In this document: one piece after another, positions 26,390 through 37,618 of the stretch
Layout of the letters: every line of letters begins with the position of its first letter
How positions within the stretch are numbered: the first letter of the stretch is position 1
Source: Mycolicibacterium hippocampi
Lineage (GTDB): Bacteria; Actinomycetota; Actinomycetes; Mycobacteriales; Mycobacteriaceae
Direction: 5' to 3'
DNA: 64,000 bases
NCBI RefSeq assembly: GCF_010723735.1
Contig: NZ_BLLB01000002.1
Location: 2,294,001-2,358,000 of the forward strand
Program-made: the position numbers and the translations under genes
The notes under the pieces: generated by a model
The model's input: the letters and a program-made list of their open reading frames with translations, nothing else
What the model was told of the DNA's origin: nothing
The model's database searches: none

Positions 26390-27208
26390 CTACCGCGTGC
26401 AGTTGGTGATGAACGAGTTGCTGTTCTGCGCGGCGATCACGGCGCCGTTGGCGTCGGTGATGCTGCAGTTGAGCTGACCCCGGACGCTGGTTGCGGTCAC
26501 CGAGCTCAGCGTCACACCGGGATCGAGCACCACGGTCTTGGACCAGGGCAGCGCGACGTTCACGTCGGTCACCAGGGCGCCCCGCTGGTCGGTGTAGATC
26601 ACCGTCACCAGATCGATGAGTGAGCGATCTCCGGTGATCCGGTAGGTCACGGTGCCGGGAGCGACAGCCGCGGGCGGCGGAGCGGCCTGCGGCGGGGGCA
26701 GCACGGGTTGTGCCGTCGGCGTCGCGGTCGCGCTCGGGGTCGGGGATGGGGTCACCGTGGTGACCGTCTCGGGAGGCAGCGACGGCGGGGCCGCGACGCG
26801 GGGTGCGGAGGGCTCAGGAGCGCTGCTGGACGTCGGTGCGCCCTGGCTGGATGCGATGGTCGCCGACACCGATCCGCTGTCACCCCCGCCCAGGATCAGG
26901 CTGGCTGCGATGACGGCGACGAACAGGATGGCGCCTGCGATCCCGGCGATCCACATCCACCGGCGGTCGACGCTGGCCTCGTCGATGTCGTAGTCGTCGT
27001 AGTCCTCGATGGGACCGTCGGGGTCGTAGTCGCCGGGATACGGCGGAAGGGTATCGGTGATCAGGTCGCCGTCGGGTTCGCCGTACGGATCGGCGTACCG
27101 GTCGGCACTCCCGTGTCCGCCCGCGTAGCGCCGGCCCCGGCGGGGGCTTTCGATGCGCTCCGTCGGGGTCAGGGAGTACGGCGATTGTGCGGTGTAAGGC
27201 CTGTTCAT
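26390..27208 (-). CDS. MmpS-like single-pass membrane protein (Rv3209-like)
   Basis: A 272-residue protein. A long acidic, Tyr/Asp-rich cytoplasmic N-terminus (PYPGDYDPDGPIEDYDDYD) leads to one membrane helix (WIAGIAGAILFVAVIAASLIL, about 86-106). A Ser/Pro/Thr-rich linker and a C-terminal MmpS-type beta-domain (VTYRITGDRSLIDLVTVIYT and NVALPWSKTVVLD) follow. Two late Cys (LNCSITD and TNCTR) could form a disulfide. MmpS proteins assist MmpL lipid exporters, but no mmpL gene is present here. Partner unknown. Confidence 0.82.
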   Translation of the reverse strand: MNRPYTAQSPYSLTPTERIESPRRGRRYAGGHGSADRYADPYGEPDGDLITDTLPPYPGDYDPDGPIEDYDDYDIDEASVDRRWMWIAGIAGAILFVAVIAASLILGGGDSGSVSATIASSQGAPTSSSAPEPSAPRVAAPPSLPPETVTTVTPSPTPSATATPTAQPVLPPPQAAPPPAAVAPGTVTYRITGDRSLIDLVTVIYTDQRGALVTDVNVALPWSKTVVLDPGVTLSSVTATSVRGQLNCSITDANGAVIAAQNSNSFITNCTR

Positions 27209-27446
27209 CCAGCTATCCCAGTCGCTTTCCTTGCGGTACGAGGGCTGATGCTATCGGGACAGAAGTGACGAATGAGGTTGGCGCGCCTGCTCTGCGGTCA
27301 CGGTCGGGACTCGGTTCGGTCGCCCGTCGGTTTCAGGCTCGCGGCGCTGTTTCGCTGACCGCGTAGATCCCGGCGCGGCCTGACGGGCACAGCGTCCATT
27401 AGCCTCCTGTGGAGAAGACGAGCACTCGAACAGAAGGGTTTTCACC

Positions 27447-27698
27447 GTGGAGGTCAAGATCGGTGTCACCGACAGCCCGCGCGAACTGATCCTCAGCAGC
27501 GCGCAGACGCCGGCTGAGGTGGAGAAGTTGGTCGCCGATGCGCTCGCCGCCGATGCGGGCGTTCTGAGCCTCACCGACGAGAAGGGCCGGCGCTTCCTCG
27601 TGCAGTCCGCGAAGATCGCCTACGTCGAGATCGGGGCCGCCGACTCGCGCAGGGTCGGATTCGGAGTGGGCGCCGTCGGCGCCGAAGCCACCCGCTGA
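27447..27698 (+). CDS. DUF3107 small protein (TB9.4-like)
   Basis: An 83-residue protein matching M. tuberculosis TB9.4 (Rv3208A) in length and start (VEVKIGVTDSPRELI). It is a mixed alpha/beta protein with KLVADALAADAGVLSLTDEKGRRFLVQSAKIAYVEIG in pieces typical of DUF3107. Function unknown. It starts with GTG at 27447. It converges on fasR across a strong hairpin. Confidence 0.88.
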   Translation: MEVKIGVTDSPRELILSSAQTPAEVEKLVADALAADAGVLSLTDEKGRRFLVQSAKIAYVEIGAADSRRVGFGVGAVGAEATR

Positions 27699-27702
27699 GT
27701 CG

Positions 27703-27767
27703 TCGCCGGAACGGTATTGCGCGCGCGAAATCCCGAGTGAGCACCGCGCGCAATACAGTTCCGGCGA
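27703..27767. repeat. Long gene-end hairpin between TB9.4-like gene and fasR
   Basis: Two 23-bp arms (27703-27725, TCGCCGGAACGGTATTGCGC...; and 27745-27767) are complementary except for one position, with a 19-base loop. It lies between convergent stops and lacks a U-tract. It is similar in build to the hairpins at 5,058, 31,828 and 60,194. Confidence 0.7.
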
Positions 27768-27771
27768 AAGG

Positions 27772-29645
<1,874 letters not shown>

Positions 29646-29752
29646 ATCCGGGCCAGTGAGCACCCGGGAAGCCCCGGGCCCTCATCGCTGTTGATTGCAG
29701 TACCCATGCACAACTGATGTGATGATTCCTGAAGCCAACCAAGGAGAACTCG

Positions 29753-30931
29753 GTGTCGACCCCGTTGCCGCCGCTGGTAGCACCAGCAGCTGAACTCACC
29801 CGCGAAGAGGTGGCGCGCTACAGCCGTCATCTCATCATCCCCGACCTCGGCCTGGACGGGCAGAAGCGCCTGAAGAACGCCCGTGTCCTGGTCATCGGGG
29901 CGGGCGGACTGGGTTCGCCGACACTGCTCTACCTCGCCGCCGCCGGTGTGGGCACGATCGGGATCGTCGAGTTCGACGTCGTCGACGAGTCGAATCTGCA
30001 GCGGCAGATCATCCACGGGCAGTCCGACATCGGCCGGTCCAAGGCGCAGAGCGCCAAGGAGTCGATCCTGGAGGTCAACCCGCTGGTCGACGTCCGGTTG
30101 CACGAGGTCCGGCTGGAACCGGACAACGCCGTCGAACTGTTCTCCCAGTACGACCTGATCCTCGACGGCACCGACAACTTCGCCACCCGCTACCTGGTCA
30201 ACGACGCCGCGGTGCTCGCGGGCAAGCCGTACGTGTGGGGCTCGATCTACCGCTTCGAGGGTCAGGTGTCGGTGTTCTGGGAGGACGCCCCCGACGGGCT
30301 GGGCCTGAACTACCGCGACCTCTACCCGGAGCCGCCGCCGCCCGGGATGGTGCCGTCCTGCGCCGAGGGTGGGGTGCTGGGCATCCTGTGCGCGTCCATC
30401 GCCTCGGTGATGGGCACCGAAGCCATCAAGCTGATCACCGGCATCGGGGAGCCGCTGCTGGGCCGGCTGATGGTCTACGACGCCCTGGACATGAGCTACC
30501 GAACGATCAAGATCCGCAAGGACCCGGCCACGCCGAAGATCACCGAGCTGATCGACTACGAGGCGTTCTGCGGTGTGGTCTCCGACGAAGCCGCGGAAGC
30601 GTCCGCCGACGCCACCGTGACGCCGCGGGAGCTGCGGGAGATGCTCGACTCCAGCCAGAAGTTCGCGTTGATCGACGTCCGTGAGCCGGTCGAGTGGGAC
30701 ATCAACCACATCGACGGCGCCGAGCTCATCCCGAAGTCGACGATCGAGACCGGCGACGGTCTGACGCGGCTGCCGCACGATCGGGTACCGGTGCTGTACT
30801 GCAAAACCGGGGTGCGCTCGGCCGAAGCCCTGGCGGTCATCAAGAAGGCCGGTTTCGCCGACGCCATGCATCTGCAGGGTGGGATCGTGGCCTGGGCCAA
30901 GCAACTCGAACCCGACATGGTGATGTACTAA
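29753..30931 (+). CDS. moeZ: E1-like adenylyltransferase/sulfurtransferase MoeZ
   Basis: A 392-residue two-domain enzyme (annotated moeB1 in M. tuberculosis, Rv3206c). The ThiF/MoeB domain has VLVIGAGGLGSPTLLYLAAAG (split at about 44-64), DESNLQRQI and DGTDNFATRY. The C-terminal rhodanese domain has the active-site Cys in LYCKTGVRSAEAL. It activates and sulfurates ubiquitin-like carriers such as MoaD2 and CysO for molybdopterin and cysteine synthesis. The GTG start follows GGAGAA. It leads the next gene by 36 bp. Confidence 0.95.
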   Translation: MSTPLPPLVAPAAELTREEVARYSRHLIIPDLGLDGQKRLKNARVLVIGAGGLGSPTLLYLAAAGVGTIGIVEFDVVDESNLQRQIIHGQSDIGRSKAQSAKESILEVNPLVDVRLHEVRLEPDNAVELFSQYDLILDGTDNFATRYLVNDAAVLAGKPYVWGSIYRFEGQVSVFWEDAPDGLGLNYRDLYPEPPPPGMVPSCAEGGVLGILCASIASVMGTEAIKLITGIGEPLLGRLMVYDALDMSYRTIKIRKDPATPKITELIDYEAFCGVVSDEAAEASADATVTPRELREMLDSSQKFALIDVREPVEWDINHIDGAELIPKSTIETGDGLTRLPHDRVPVLYCKTGVRSAEALAVIKKAGFADAMHLQGGIVAWAKQLEPDMVMY

Positions 30932-30967
30932 CGCTGGGTTGGGCGCGGTTCCGCTTAGGCTGAGCCG

Positions 30968-31822
30968 GTGACCGCCGAGCGCCCACCCGACCATGTGCTT
31001 GCGGCCTTCGGGCTGTCCGGGGTGCAGCCGGCGCCGCTGGGATCCAGCTGGGAGGGCGGCTGGCGCTGTGGTGAAGTGGTGCTGTCGATGGTCGCCGATC
31101 ACGCCCGGGCCGCTTGGTCGGCCAAGGTGCGCGAGACGCTGTTCGTCGACGGGGTGCGGCTGGCCCGGCCGGTGCGCTCCACCGACGGCCGCTACGTCGT
31201 CGCCGGCTGGCGCGCCGACACCTACGTCGCCGGCACCCCGGAGCCCCGCCACGACGAGGTGGTCTCCGCTGCCGTCCGGTTGCACGAAGCCACCGCCAAG
31301 CTCGAGCGGCCCCGGTTCCTGACCCAGCCGCCGGTGGCGCCGTGGGCCGACGTCGACGTGTTCATCGCCGCCGACCGGGCGGCGTGGGAGGAGCGTCCGC
31401 TGCACTCGCTGCCGCCAGGTGCGCGGGTGGCGCCCGGAACCGCCGACGGGCAGAAATCCGTCGAACTGATCAACCAGCTCGCTTCGCTGCGCCGGCCCAC
31501 CAAGAGTCCGAGTCAGCTGGTCCACGGAGATCTCTACGGCACAGTGCTTTTCGCCGGCACCGCGGCTCCGGGGATCACCGACATCACGCCGTACTGGCGA
31601 CCGCCGGCATGGGCCGCCGGGGTGGTGGTGGTCGACGCGCTGTCCTGGGGCGACGCCGACGACGGCCTGATCGAGAGGTGGACACCGTTGCCGGAGTGGC
31701 CGCAGATGCTGTTGCGCGCGTTGATCTTCCGGTTGGCGGTGCATGCGCTGCATCCGCGGTCGACGGCCGCGGCGTTCCCCGGCCTGGCCCGCACCGCAGC
31801 GCTGGTCCGCCTGGCGGTCTAG
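30968..31822 (+). CDS. TIGR02569-type actinobacterial protein with kinase-like Brenner motif (Rv3205c-like)
   Basis: A 284-residue soluble protein. LGSSWEGGWRCGEVVLS near residue 24 and VHGDLYGTVLFAG near 180 resemble the nucleotide loop and Brenner (HxDxxxxNxxx) motif of aminoglycoside phosphotransferase-type kinases, but the Asn is replaced by Thr/Val and ITDITPYW replaces DFG-like residues. It could be a degenerate kinase. It is co-directional with moeZ and probably in its operon. Function unknown. Confidence 0.8.
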   Translation: MTAERPPDHVLAAFGLSGVQPAPLGSSWEGGWRCGEVVLSMVADHARAAWSAKVRETLFVDGVRLARPVRSTDGRYVVAGWRADTYVAGTPEPRHDEVVSAAVRLHEATAKLERPRFLTQPPVAPWADVDVFIAADRAAWEERPLHSLPPGARVAPGTADGQKSVELINQLASLRRPTKSPSQLVHGDLYGTVLFAGTAAPGITDITPYWRPPAWAAGVVVVDALSWGDADDGLIERWTPLPEWPQMLLRALIFRLAVHALHPRSTAAAFPGLARTAALVRLAV

Positions 31823-31827
31823 CTGCC

Positions 31828-31884
31828 CGAGCGTGCGCTCACCGTAGCTTCAGAGTCAAGATCTCTACGCTGACAGCACGCTCG
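31828..31884. repeat. Gene-end hairpin between convergent genes
   Basis: Outer arms CGAGCGTGC (31828-31836) and GCACGCTCG (31876-31884) are perfect; inner continuation gives about 20 bp with three mismatches around a 17-base loop. It shares TGCGCTCAC with the hairpin at 5,058. Confidence 0.6.
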
Positions 31885-31887
31885 CGG

Positions 31888-32184
31888 TCAGAAGGCGTGG
31901 CGGTACTGCCGCAGCGGCACCCGGCCGTCGGCGGCGAGCACCCCTTCGGCGCGCAGCCGTTCCAACTGCCGAGACGCCAGATGCGGCGCCGGTTTTCCCG
32001 ACGCGGTGATCACCCGGTGCCACGGCAGATCCGACGAGTCGGTGCGCATGATCCACCCGACGATGCGGGCGCTGGACAGCCCTGCCGCACAAGCGATGTC
32101 GCCGTAGGTGGTCACCCTTCCCGGTGGCACGGCCGCGACGAGCGCGCGCACTGCCTCCACCTGCTCGTCGGTGATGGCCGCCAC
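31888..32184 (-). CDS. Alkyltransferase-like protein (ATL, MGMT family without active Cys)
   Basis: A 98-residue DNA-damage recognition protein. It has the DNA-binding helix of MGMT (VTTYGDIACAAGLSSARIVGWIM) and the modified active site PWHRVI, with Trp55 in place of the alkyl-acceptor Cys. ATL proteins flip O6-alkylguanine and hand it to nucleotide excision repair. It begins 2 bp after the lipV stop, so the two are co-transcribed. Corresponds to Rv3204. Confidence 0.92.
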   Translation of the reverse strand: MAAITDEQVEAVRALVAAVPPGRVTTYGDIACAAGLSSARIVGWIMRTDSSDLPWHRVITASGKPAPHLASRQLERLRAEGVLAADGRVPLRQYRHAF

Positions 32185-32186
32185 GG

Positions 32187-32960
32187 TCAGCTCAGCTGGT
32201 CGCGAATCACGGCCGCAGTCTCCGCAGTCTTGGCGAGCGGCACCATGTGATCACAATCCCATTCCAGCAGAACAAATCCCGATCCCAGCCCGGCGTCCAG
32301 GCCTGCGATCAGTTCGTCGGAGGCGTACGGCGGATCGGTGCGGGTGGCGCGCACCAGCGTGGTCGGTGTGCCGTCGCGCGGAAGGGCAACGGGGCGGGTG
32401 AGCTCACTCCAGTACGACAGCATCGCCGGGATGCTGATGCGCCACCCGACTCGGCCGTTCGGCAGTGCGACGAGGTGTTCGTCGAGTTCGCGGTCCAGTT
32501 CAGCGGTGGCCACGTCGCCCCACGACCCGTTGGCCTTCTCGGCGCGTGCTTCCTCGCGGTCGGTGTAGTCCGGTGATTCGATCATGCTGTCGGCCACCTC
32601 CCGCATCCACCGCCCGTCGAGGGCGACCGCCGGGTCGAGAAGCACCAGAGCGCTGACCAGGTCGGGCCGCGTCGACGCCAGGCTCAGGGCGACCGCGCCA
32701 CCGAACGAATGGCCGACGACCACGACGGGTCCGGCCGCCTCGGCCTCGAGCAACGCCGCGGCCGCCGCCACGTTCGCCTCGATCGTCCACGGCGCATCCC
32801 ACGACGACCTGCCATGGCCCAGCAGGTCGGGCGCGAGCGCCGCGACGTCGGGCAGGTGCTGCTCGAAGAGTGTCTGCCACCGTCGGCCGTGCCCGGTCAG
32901 CCCGTGGATCGCCAGCACGCGCGCCGACCCGGCCGGTCCGAAACGATGGGTGTGCAACAC
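32187..32960 (-). CDS. lipV: Alpha/beta hydrolase LipV
   Basis: A 257-residue esterase/lipase-type hydrolase. Oxyanion strand VLAIHGLTGHG, nucleophile elbow VVGHSFGGAV (Ser near residue 82), and a late catalytic His in CDHMVPLAKT are visible; the acid is probably the Asp in LLDPAV or DELIAGLD. Substrates are likely short-chain esters as for M. tuberculosis LipV (Rv3203). GTG start at 32958-32960. It is operonic with the ATL gene. Confidence 0.88.
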   Translation of the reverse strand: MLHTHRFGPAGSARVLAIHGLTGHGRRWQTLFEQHLPDVAALAPDLLGHGRSSWDAPWTIEANVAAAAALLEAEAAGPVVVVGHSFGGAVALSLASTRPDLVSALVLLDPAVALDGRWMREVADSMIESPDYTDREEARAEKANGSWGDVATAELDRELDEHLVALPNGRVGWRISIPAMLSYWSELTRPVALPRDGTPTTLVRATRTDPPYASDELIAGLDAGLGSGFVLLEWDCDHMVPLAKTAETAAVIRDQLS

Positions 32961-32985
32961 GTCGATGATGGTGCCAGTTCGGCCG

Positions 32986-33570
32986 TCACGCCTCCACTCG
33001 TGGCCCGTCGAGGAGATCCGCCAGTGCGGCGCGGGTCTCGGGGTCAGCCCGACCTGCGTCGAGTTCCAGCAGCGCGCATTCGGCGTTCGCGGCGAGCCAC
33101 AGCCGGGCCGCTGCGCGCGGGCGGGGCCGACGCATCGCGACGAAGTCGTCGGTGAGGAGATCGACGGTGGTGCTGTTGCGGCGGATGATCTCGTCCTGGA
33201 TGGGGAGCTGCCCGCGGGCCTCGAGGATCAGGGCCCGCACGCCGCGCCGGCGCAGGCAGCCGTCGAGGTAGGTCACCGACATCGCGGTCAACCGGTCCCG
33301 GCCTGGTCGCATCGACGCGGTGGCCCGCTGCACCTCGTCGAAGATGTCGTCGTGAAACCGGCGGTGCAGCGCCACGAGATACGACGTGCGGTCGCCGAAG
33401 TGATGAAAGAACGTTCCCTTGGCCACGCCGGCGGTGGCCACCACCGCGTTGACGCTGAGGCCGTCGAGACCGGTGGTCTCGGCCAGGACGAAGCCCGCCG
33501 ACAGCAGCGCGTCGCGGGTGCGTTCCTTGGCCGCCGCCCGCGCGCCGGGTGTCTGAGATGGGGGAGTCAT
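32986..33570 (-). CDS. TetR family transcriptional regulator
   Basis: A 194-residue regulator. The HTH is GLDGLSVNAVVATAGVAKGTFFHHFGDR split around residues 34-61. The ligand-binding C-terminal half has two Cys and no recognisable ligand motif. It is divergent from an alpha/beta hydrolase across 87 bp holding two palindromic operators, so it probably represses that gene and itself. Ligand unknown. Confidence 0.9.
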   Translation of the reverse strand: MTPPSQTPGARAAAKERTRDALLSAGFVLAETTGLDGLSVNAVVATAGVAKGTFFHHFGDRTSYLVALHRRFHDDIFDEVQRATASMRPGRDRLTAMSVTYLDGCLRRRGVRALILEARGQLPIQDEIIRRNSTTVDLLTDDFVAMRRPRPRAAARLWLAANAECALLELDAGRADPETRAALADLLDGPRVEA

Positions 33571-33584
33571 CGGTCTTCCAACAT

Positions 33585-33644
33585 ACCGACCGGGTGGTCA
33601 ACGAACCGTCGGTGCGCTAGGTTGTTGACCGACCGACCGGTCAA
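33585..33644. promoter_or_regulatory. Putative TetR operators in the divergent promoter
   Basis: TTGACCGACCGACCGGTCAA at 33625-33644 has inverted ends TTGACC/GGTCAA. A second related site, ACCGACCGGGTGGTCAA, lies at 33585-33601. Both show the ACCGACCGGT core common to TetR operators. The position between the TetR gene and the hydrolase gene supports autorepression and control of the hydrolase. Confidence 0.65.
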
Positions 33645-33657
33645 TGAGGAGATGAGC

Positions 33658-34452
33658 ATGCCCCTGGCGAGGACGCCGTCGGGAACCCTGGCCTACACCG
33701 ATCAGGGCACCGGACCCGCGGTGGTGCTGCTGCACGCGACGTTGCACGACCGCACCGACTACACCCACGTCGCCGCCGCCCTGGCCGGCCGGTACCGCGT
33801 CGTCGCCGTCGACTGGCCCGGTCACGGTGACTCACCTGTCCCGGCAGTGCCGCTGACCGCCCCGCTCCTGGCCGACGCGCTCGAGCAGTTCGTGTCCGCC
33901 CTCGAGCTGCGCGACGCGGTGTTCGTCGGCAACTCGGTCGGCGGGTTCGCAGCGTGCCGACTCGCCCTCAGAGATCCCTCCCGGGTGGCCGGCCTGGTGC
34001 TGGTCAACGGTTCCGGCTTCACCCCGTGGACCCCGGTCAGCCGGGCGTTCTGTGCGTTGATGGGCCATCCGGGCACCATCGGCGCGGTGTTCCGCTTTTC
34101 GGTGCCGCTGTACATGGCGGCGAGGACCGACGCAGACCGTGACGTCGTCGCGCGGGTGCTCGCCCGCGCCCGCACCCGCGTCGGCAGGCAGACCGCGGCG
34201 GCGATGTGGCGCAGCTTTCCCGACCCCGCGGCCGACCTGCGCGCACTCGCCGACAGGATCACCTCGCCCACACTGATCACCTGGGGCACTCGGGACCGCA
34301 CGCTGCGCAGGTCCTGGGGGCGTGCCATGCACCACGCGATCAGCGGCTCGGCCTACGTCGAGTTCGACACCGGCCATCTTCCCTTCACGTCGGATCCGCA
34401 GGGCTGGCTCGGCGTCGTCGAACCCTTCCTGGAGCGCGTGCTGGACCGCTGA
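33658..34452 (+). CDS. Alpha/beta hydrolase under TetR control
   Basis: A 264-residue hydrolase. It has the oxyanion region VVLLHATLHDRTD, the nucleophile elbow FVGNSVGGFAA (Ser near 85), an acidic residue in WGTRDRTLR and a His in DTGHLPF. The His in HATLHD replaces the usual HG. ATG at 33658 is preferred because AGGAG lies 6 bases before it; ATG 33652 is directly on the ribosome site. It is divergent from the TetR gene and ends 28 bp before adnA. Confidence 0.88.
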   Translation: MPLARTPSGTLAYTDQGTGPAVVLLHATLHDRTDYTHVAAALAGRYRVVAVDWPGHGDSPVPAVPLTAPLLADALEQFVSALELRDAVFVGNSVGGFAACRLALRDPSRVAGLVLVNGSGFTPWTPVSRAFCALMGHPGTIGAVFRFSVPLYMAARTDADRDVVARVLARARTRVGRQTAAAMWRSFPDPAADLRALADRITSPTLITWGTRDRTLRRSWGRAMHHAISGSAYVEFDTGHLPFTSDPQGWLGVVEPFLERVLDR

Positions 34453-34480
34453 TGTCAGACCCTCGTGGTGTCATGCCAAC

Positions 34481-37400
34481 ATGTCTGCGCCACACACCGA
34501 GCTGACCCCTGACGCACTGGGTCGTCCCGAGATGCGCGGCACCATCCGGGTGCTCGGTGGTGCCGGCACCGGCAAGAGCCGCCTGCTCGTAGACACGGCC
34601 GTCGCACACCTGTCCGCGGGCTGTGATCCGGAATCGGTTCTGCTGCTGACGGGTTCGGCGCGCCTCGGCGCGCAGGCCAAGGCCGCGATCACAGCGACGC
34701 TGCTGAGCTCGGGCGCACGTACGGTGGTGCGGGAGCCGCTGGTGCGCACCGTGCATTCCTACGCGTTCGCGGTGCTGCGGCTGGCTGCGCAACGCAACGG
34801 GACCCCGCCACCGAGGTTGATCACCAGCGCCGAGCAGGACGGCATCATCCGGGAACTGCTGGCCGGCGACATCGAGGACGGTGCTGCATCGCCGGTGCGT
34901 TGGCCGGAGCGGCTGCGGCCGGCGCTCGGCACTGCCGGTTTCGCCGCCGAACTGCGTGATCTGATGGCGCGGTGCGGCGAGCGCGGAGTCGATCCCGCTG
35001 AGTTGCAACGCATCGGCCGGCTGGCTGGTAGGCCCGAATGGCGGGCGGCAGGCCGGTTCGCCCGGGCCTACGAGCAGATCATGTTGTTGAGATCGGCGGT
35101 GGGCATGGCGGCTCCGCAGGCCACCGTGCCGGCATTGGGCGCCGCCGAACTCGTCGGCGCCGCGCTCGAGGCGTTCGCCATGGACGCCGACCTGCTGGCC
35201 GCCGAGCGCGCGCGGGTCAAGCTGCTGCTGGTCGACGACGCCCAGCACCTCGACCCGCAGGCCGCTCGACTGGTGGCCGTGCTGGCGAGCGGGGCCGAGC
35301 TCGCCGTGATCGCCGGAGATCCGCACCAGACCGTGTTCGGGTACCGAGGGGCCGACCCGGCGCTGCTGCGTGGTGACGGACCGGTGTTGTCGCTGACCGA
35401 GTCACACCGGTGCGCAGCCCCGGTGGCCGATGCCATCGGTGCGGTCGCACGCCGGCTGCCGGGCCAGGAGAGCACCCGTCGGCTCACCGGCACCGACGTG
35501 CCCGGTGCGCTGACGGTGCGGATCGCCGCGTCACTGCACGCCGAGGCCACGCTGATCGCCGATGCGCTGCGCCGCGCCCATTTGATCGACGGAATGGCTT
35601 GGTCGCAGATGGCGGTGATCGTCCGGTCGGTGCCCCGGATGGGTGCCGGACTGGGGCGCGCGTTGGCGGCCGCAGGCGTGCCGGTTGATGTGCCACAGGC
35701 TGATTCAGCGCTGGCGGATCAGCCTGCGGTGCGCGCGCTGCTGACCGTGCTGGAGGCGACCGCGGACGGTCTGGACGGGCAGCGGGCCCTGCAACTGCTG
35801 ACGGGTCCGATCGGTCGGGTGGATCCGGTGTCGCTGCGGCAATTGCGGCGGGCGCTGCGCCGGGCGGCCGAAGCCGGCTCGTCGACTGGGTTCGGGGATC
35901 TTCTCGTCGCCGCGCTGCACCGCACCTCCAACCCACTCTCCGACGAGCAGGGGCGGGCGCTGGGACGGGTACGCGCGGTGCTGGCAGCCGCGCAGCGCAG
36001 CGCCGACGAGGGCCGGGATCCGCGGCACACGCTGTGGCAGGCGTGGCACCGCTCCGGTTTGCAGCGACGGTGGTTGGCCGCGGCCGAGCGCGGTGGGCCG
36101 GCCGCGGCCCAGGCCGAGCGTGACCTCGACGCCGTCACCGCGGTGTTCGACGTCGCCGAACAGTACGTCGCGCGGACGGCGGGGGCCTCACTGCGCGGAC
36201 TGATCGACCACGTCGCCGCACTCGCGCTGCCTCCCGTCCGCCGCGACGACGCTCCCCGCACCGACGCGGTCGCGGTGCTCAGCGCGCACTCGTCGTTGGG
36301 CCGCGAGTGGGACTTCGTGGTGATCGCCGGACTACAGGAAGGTCTGTGGCCCAACGTCTCTCCGCGCGGCGGGGTGCTCGCCACCCAGCAGCTGGTCGAT
36401 GTGATCGACGGTGTCGCCGATGCCGGGGAGCGTGGACTCTCCAGCAGGGCGCCGCTGCTCGCCGAGGAGCGGCGGCTGCTGATCGCGGCCATGGGTCGCG
36501 CGCGCAGCAGGCTGTTGGTGACGGCCGTCGACAGCGATGACGGGGATGACGCGATGCTTCCGTCGTCTTTCTGTCGCGAGCTCAGCGCGGTGGCGACCGA
36601 ACCGCTCGCCGAGGACGCCGTCCCGGTCCGGGCCCCGCGGGTGCTGGCCCCGGCGGCGCTTGTCGGACGCCTGCGGTCGGTGGTCTGCTCGGCTCCCGGC
36701 GCGGTGTCCGACGAGGAGAGATGTTGTGCGGCAGCACAGTTGGCCCGCCTCGCCGAGGCCGGTGTGCACGGTACCGACCCGGCGTCCTGGTTCGGCATGC
36801 GCGCACTGTCCACCGAGGAACCACTGTGGGACGGTGGAGAGGGCGATGCCCATGTGGTGACGTTGTCGCCGTCGACGTTGCAGATGCTCTCGGACTGCCC
36901 GCTGCGGTGGCTGCTCGAACGGCACGGCGGGTCCGCCGGGCGCGATGTGCGCTCGGCTCTCGGGTCGTTGGTGCACGCCCTGGTGTCCGAGTCGGGCAAG
37001 ACGGAGTCCCAGATGCTCAACGACCTCGAGAAGGTCTGGAGTGAACTGCCTTTCGACGCGCAGTGGCACGCCGACAACGAGCTGGTCCGGCACCTGGAGA
37101 TGCTGTCGACGTTCTTGCGCTGGCGTGCCGACACCCGCCACGAGCTCACCGAGGTCGGCACCGAGGTCGAGGTCGACGGACAAGTCGCCCATCCCGGCGA
37201 CGGGTCCCCCGCGGTGCGGGTGCGCGGCCGCCTCGACCGCCTCGAGCGCGACAGCGAGGGCAGGCTCGTCGTCGTCGACATCAAGACCGGCAAGAGCCCC
37301 GTCAGCAAGGATGACGCCCAGGCCCATGCCCAGCTGGCGATGTACCAGCTGGCCGTCGCCGAAGGGCTGCTCGCCGAGGGCGACGAGCCCGGGGGAGGGC

Positions 37401-37618
37401 GCCTCGTCTACATCGGCAAGGCCCGCGGCGGCGGGGCGACCGAACGCGATCAGGCGCCGATGACCCGCGACGGCCATGCCGAGTGGCACTCGCTGATTCA
37501 CCGGGCCGCCGCGGCGACGCAGGGTCCGCAGTTCCTCGCGCGGGTCAACGACGGCTGTGCGCACTGCCCGGTCCGGACCATGTGCCCGGCCCAGGAGACC
37601 AGGAGTGAACAGTCATGA
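34481..37618 (+). CDS. adnA: AdnA subunit of the AdnAB helicase-nuclease
   Basis: A 1045-residue subunit of the mycobacterial double-strand-break resection motor. The N-terminal UvrD-like motor has Walker A GGAGTGKSRLL (about 20-30), Walker B LLLVDDAQHLD, and a late QxxGLWP-type motif (IAGLQEGLWPN). The C-terminal RecB-type nuclease has RGRLDRLE and VVVDIKTGKSP. Cys in DCPLRW and the CAHCPVRTMC cluster near the end would hold the iron-sulfur cluster. ATG at 34481 gives 1045 residues, the M. smegmatis length as I recall. Its stop overlaps the adnB start (ATGA). Confidence 0.94.
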   Translation: MSAPHTELTPDALGRPEMRGTIRVLGGAGTGKSRLLVDTAVAHLSAGCDPESVLLLTGSARLGAQAKAAITATLLSSGARTVVREPLVRTVHSYAFAVLRLAAQRNGTPPPRLITSAEQDGIIRELLAGDIEDGAASPVRWPERLRPALGTAGFAAELRDLMARCGERGVDPAELQRIGRLAGRPEWRAAGRFARAYEQIMLLRSAVGMAAPQATVPALGAAELVGAALEAFAMDADLLAAERARVKLLLVDDAQHLDPQAARLVAVLASGAELAVIAGDPHQTVFGYRGADPALLRGDGPVLSLTESHRCAAPVADAIGAVARRLPGQESTRRLTGTDVPGALTVRIAASLHAEATLIADALRRAHLIDGMAWSQMAVIVRSVPRMGAGLGRALAAAGVPVDVPQADSALADQPAVRALLTVLEATADGLDGQRALQLLTGPIGRVDPVSLRQLRRALRRAAEAGSSTGFGDLLVAALHRTSNPLSDEQGRALGRVRAVLAAAQRSADEGRDPRHTLWQAWHRSGLQRRWLAAAERGGPAAAQAERDLDAVTAVFDVAEQYVARTAGASLRGLIDHVAALALPPVRRDDAPRTDAVAVLSAHSSLGREWDFVVIAGLQEGLWPNVSPRGGVLATQQLVDVIDGVADAGERGLSSRAPLLAEERRLLIAAMGRARSRLLVTAVDSDDGDDAMLPSSFCRELSAVATEPLAEDAVPVRAPRVLAPAALVGRLRSVVCSAPGAVSDEERCCAAAQLARLAEAGVHGTDPASWFGMRALSTEEPLWDGGEGDAHVVTLSPSTLQMLSDCPLRWLLERHGGSAGRDVRSALGSLVHALVSESGKTESQMLNDLEKVWSELPFDAQWHADNELVRHLEMLSTFLRWRADTRHELTEVGTEVEVDGQVAHPGDGSPAVRVRGRLDRLERDSEGRLVVVDIKTGKSPVSKDDAQAHAQLAMYQLAVAEGLLAEGDEPGGGRLVYIGKARGGGATERDQAPMTRDGHAEWHSLIHRAAAATQGPQFLARVNDGCAHCPVRTMCPAQETRSEQS

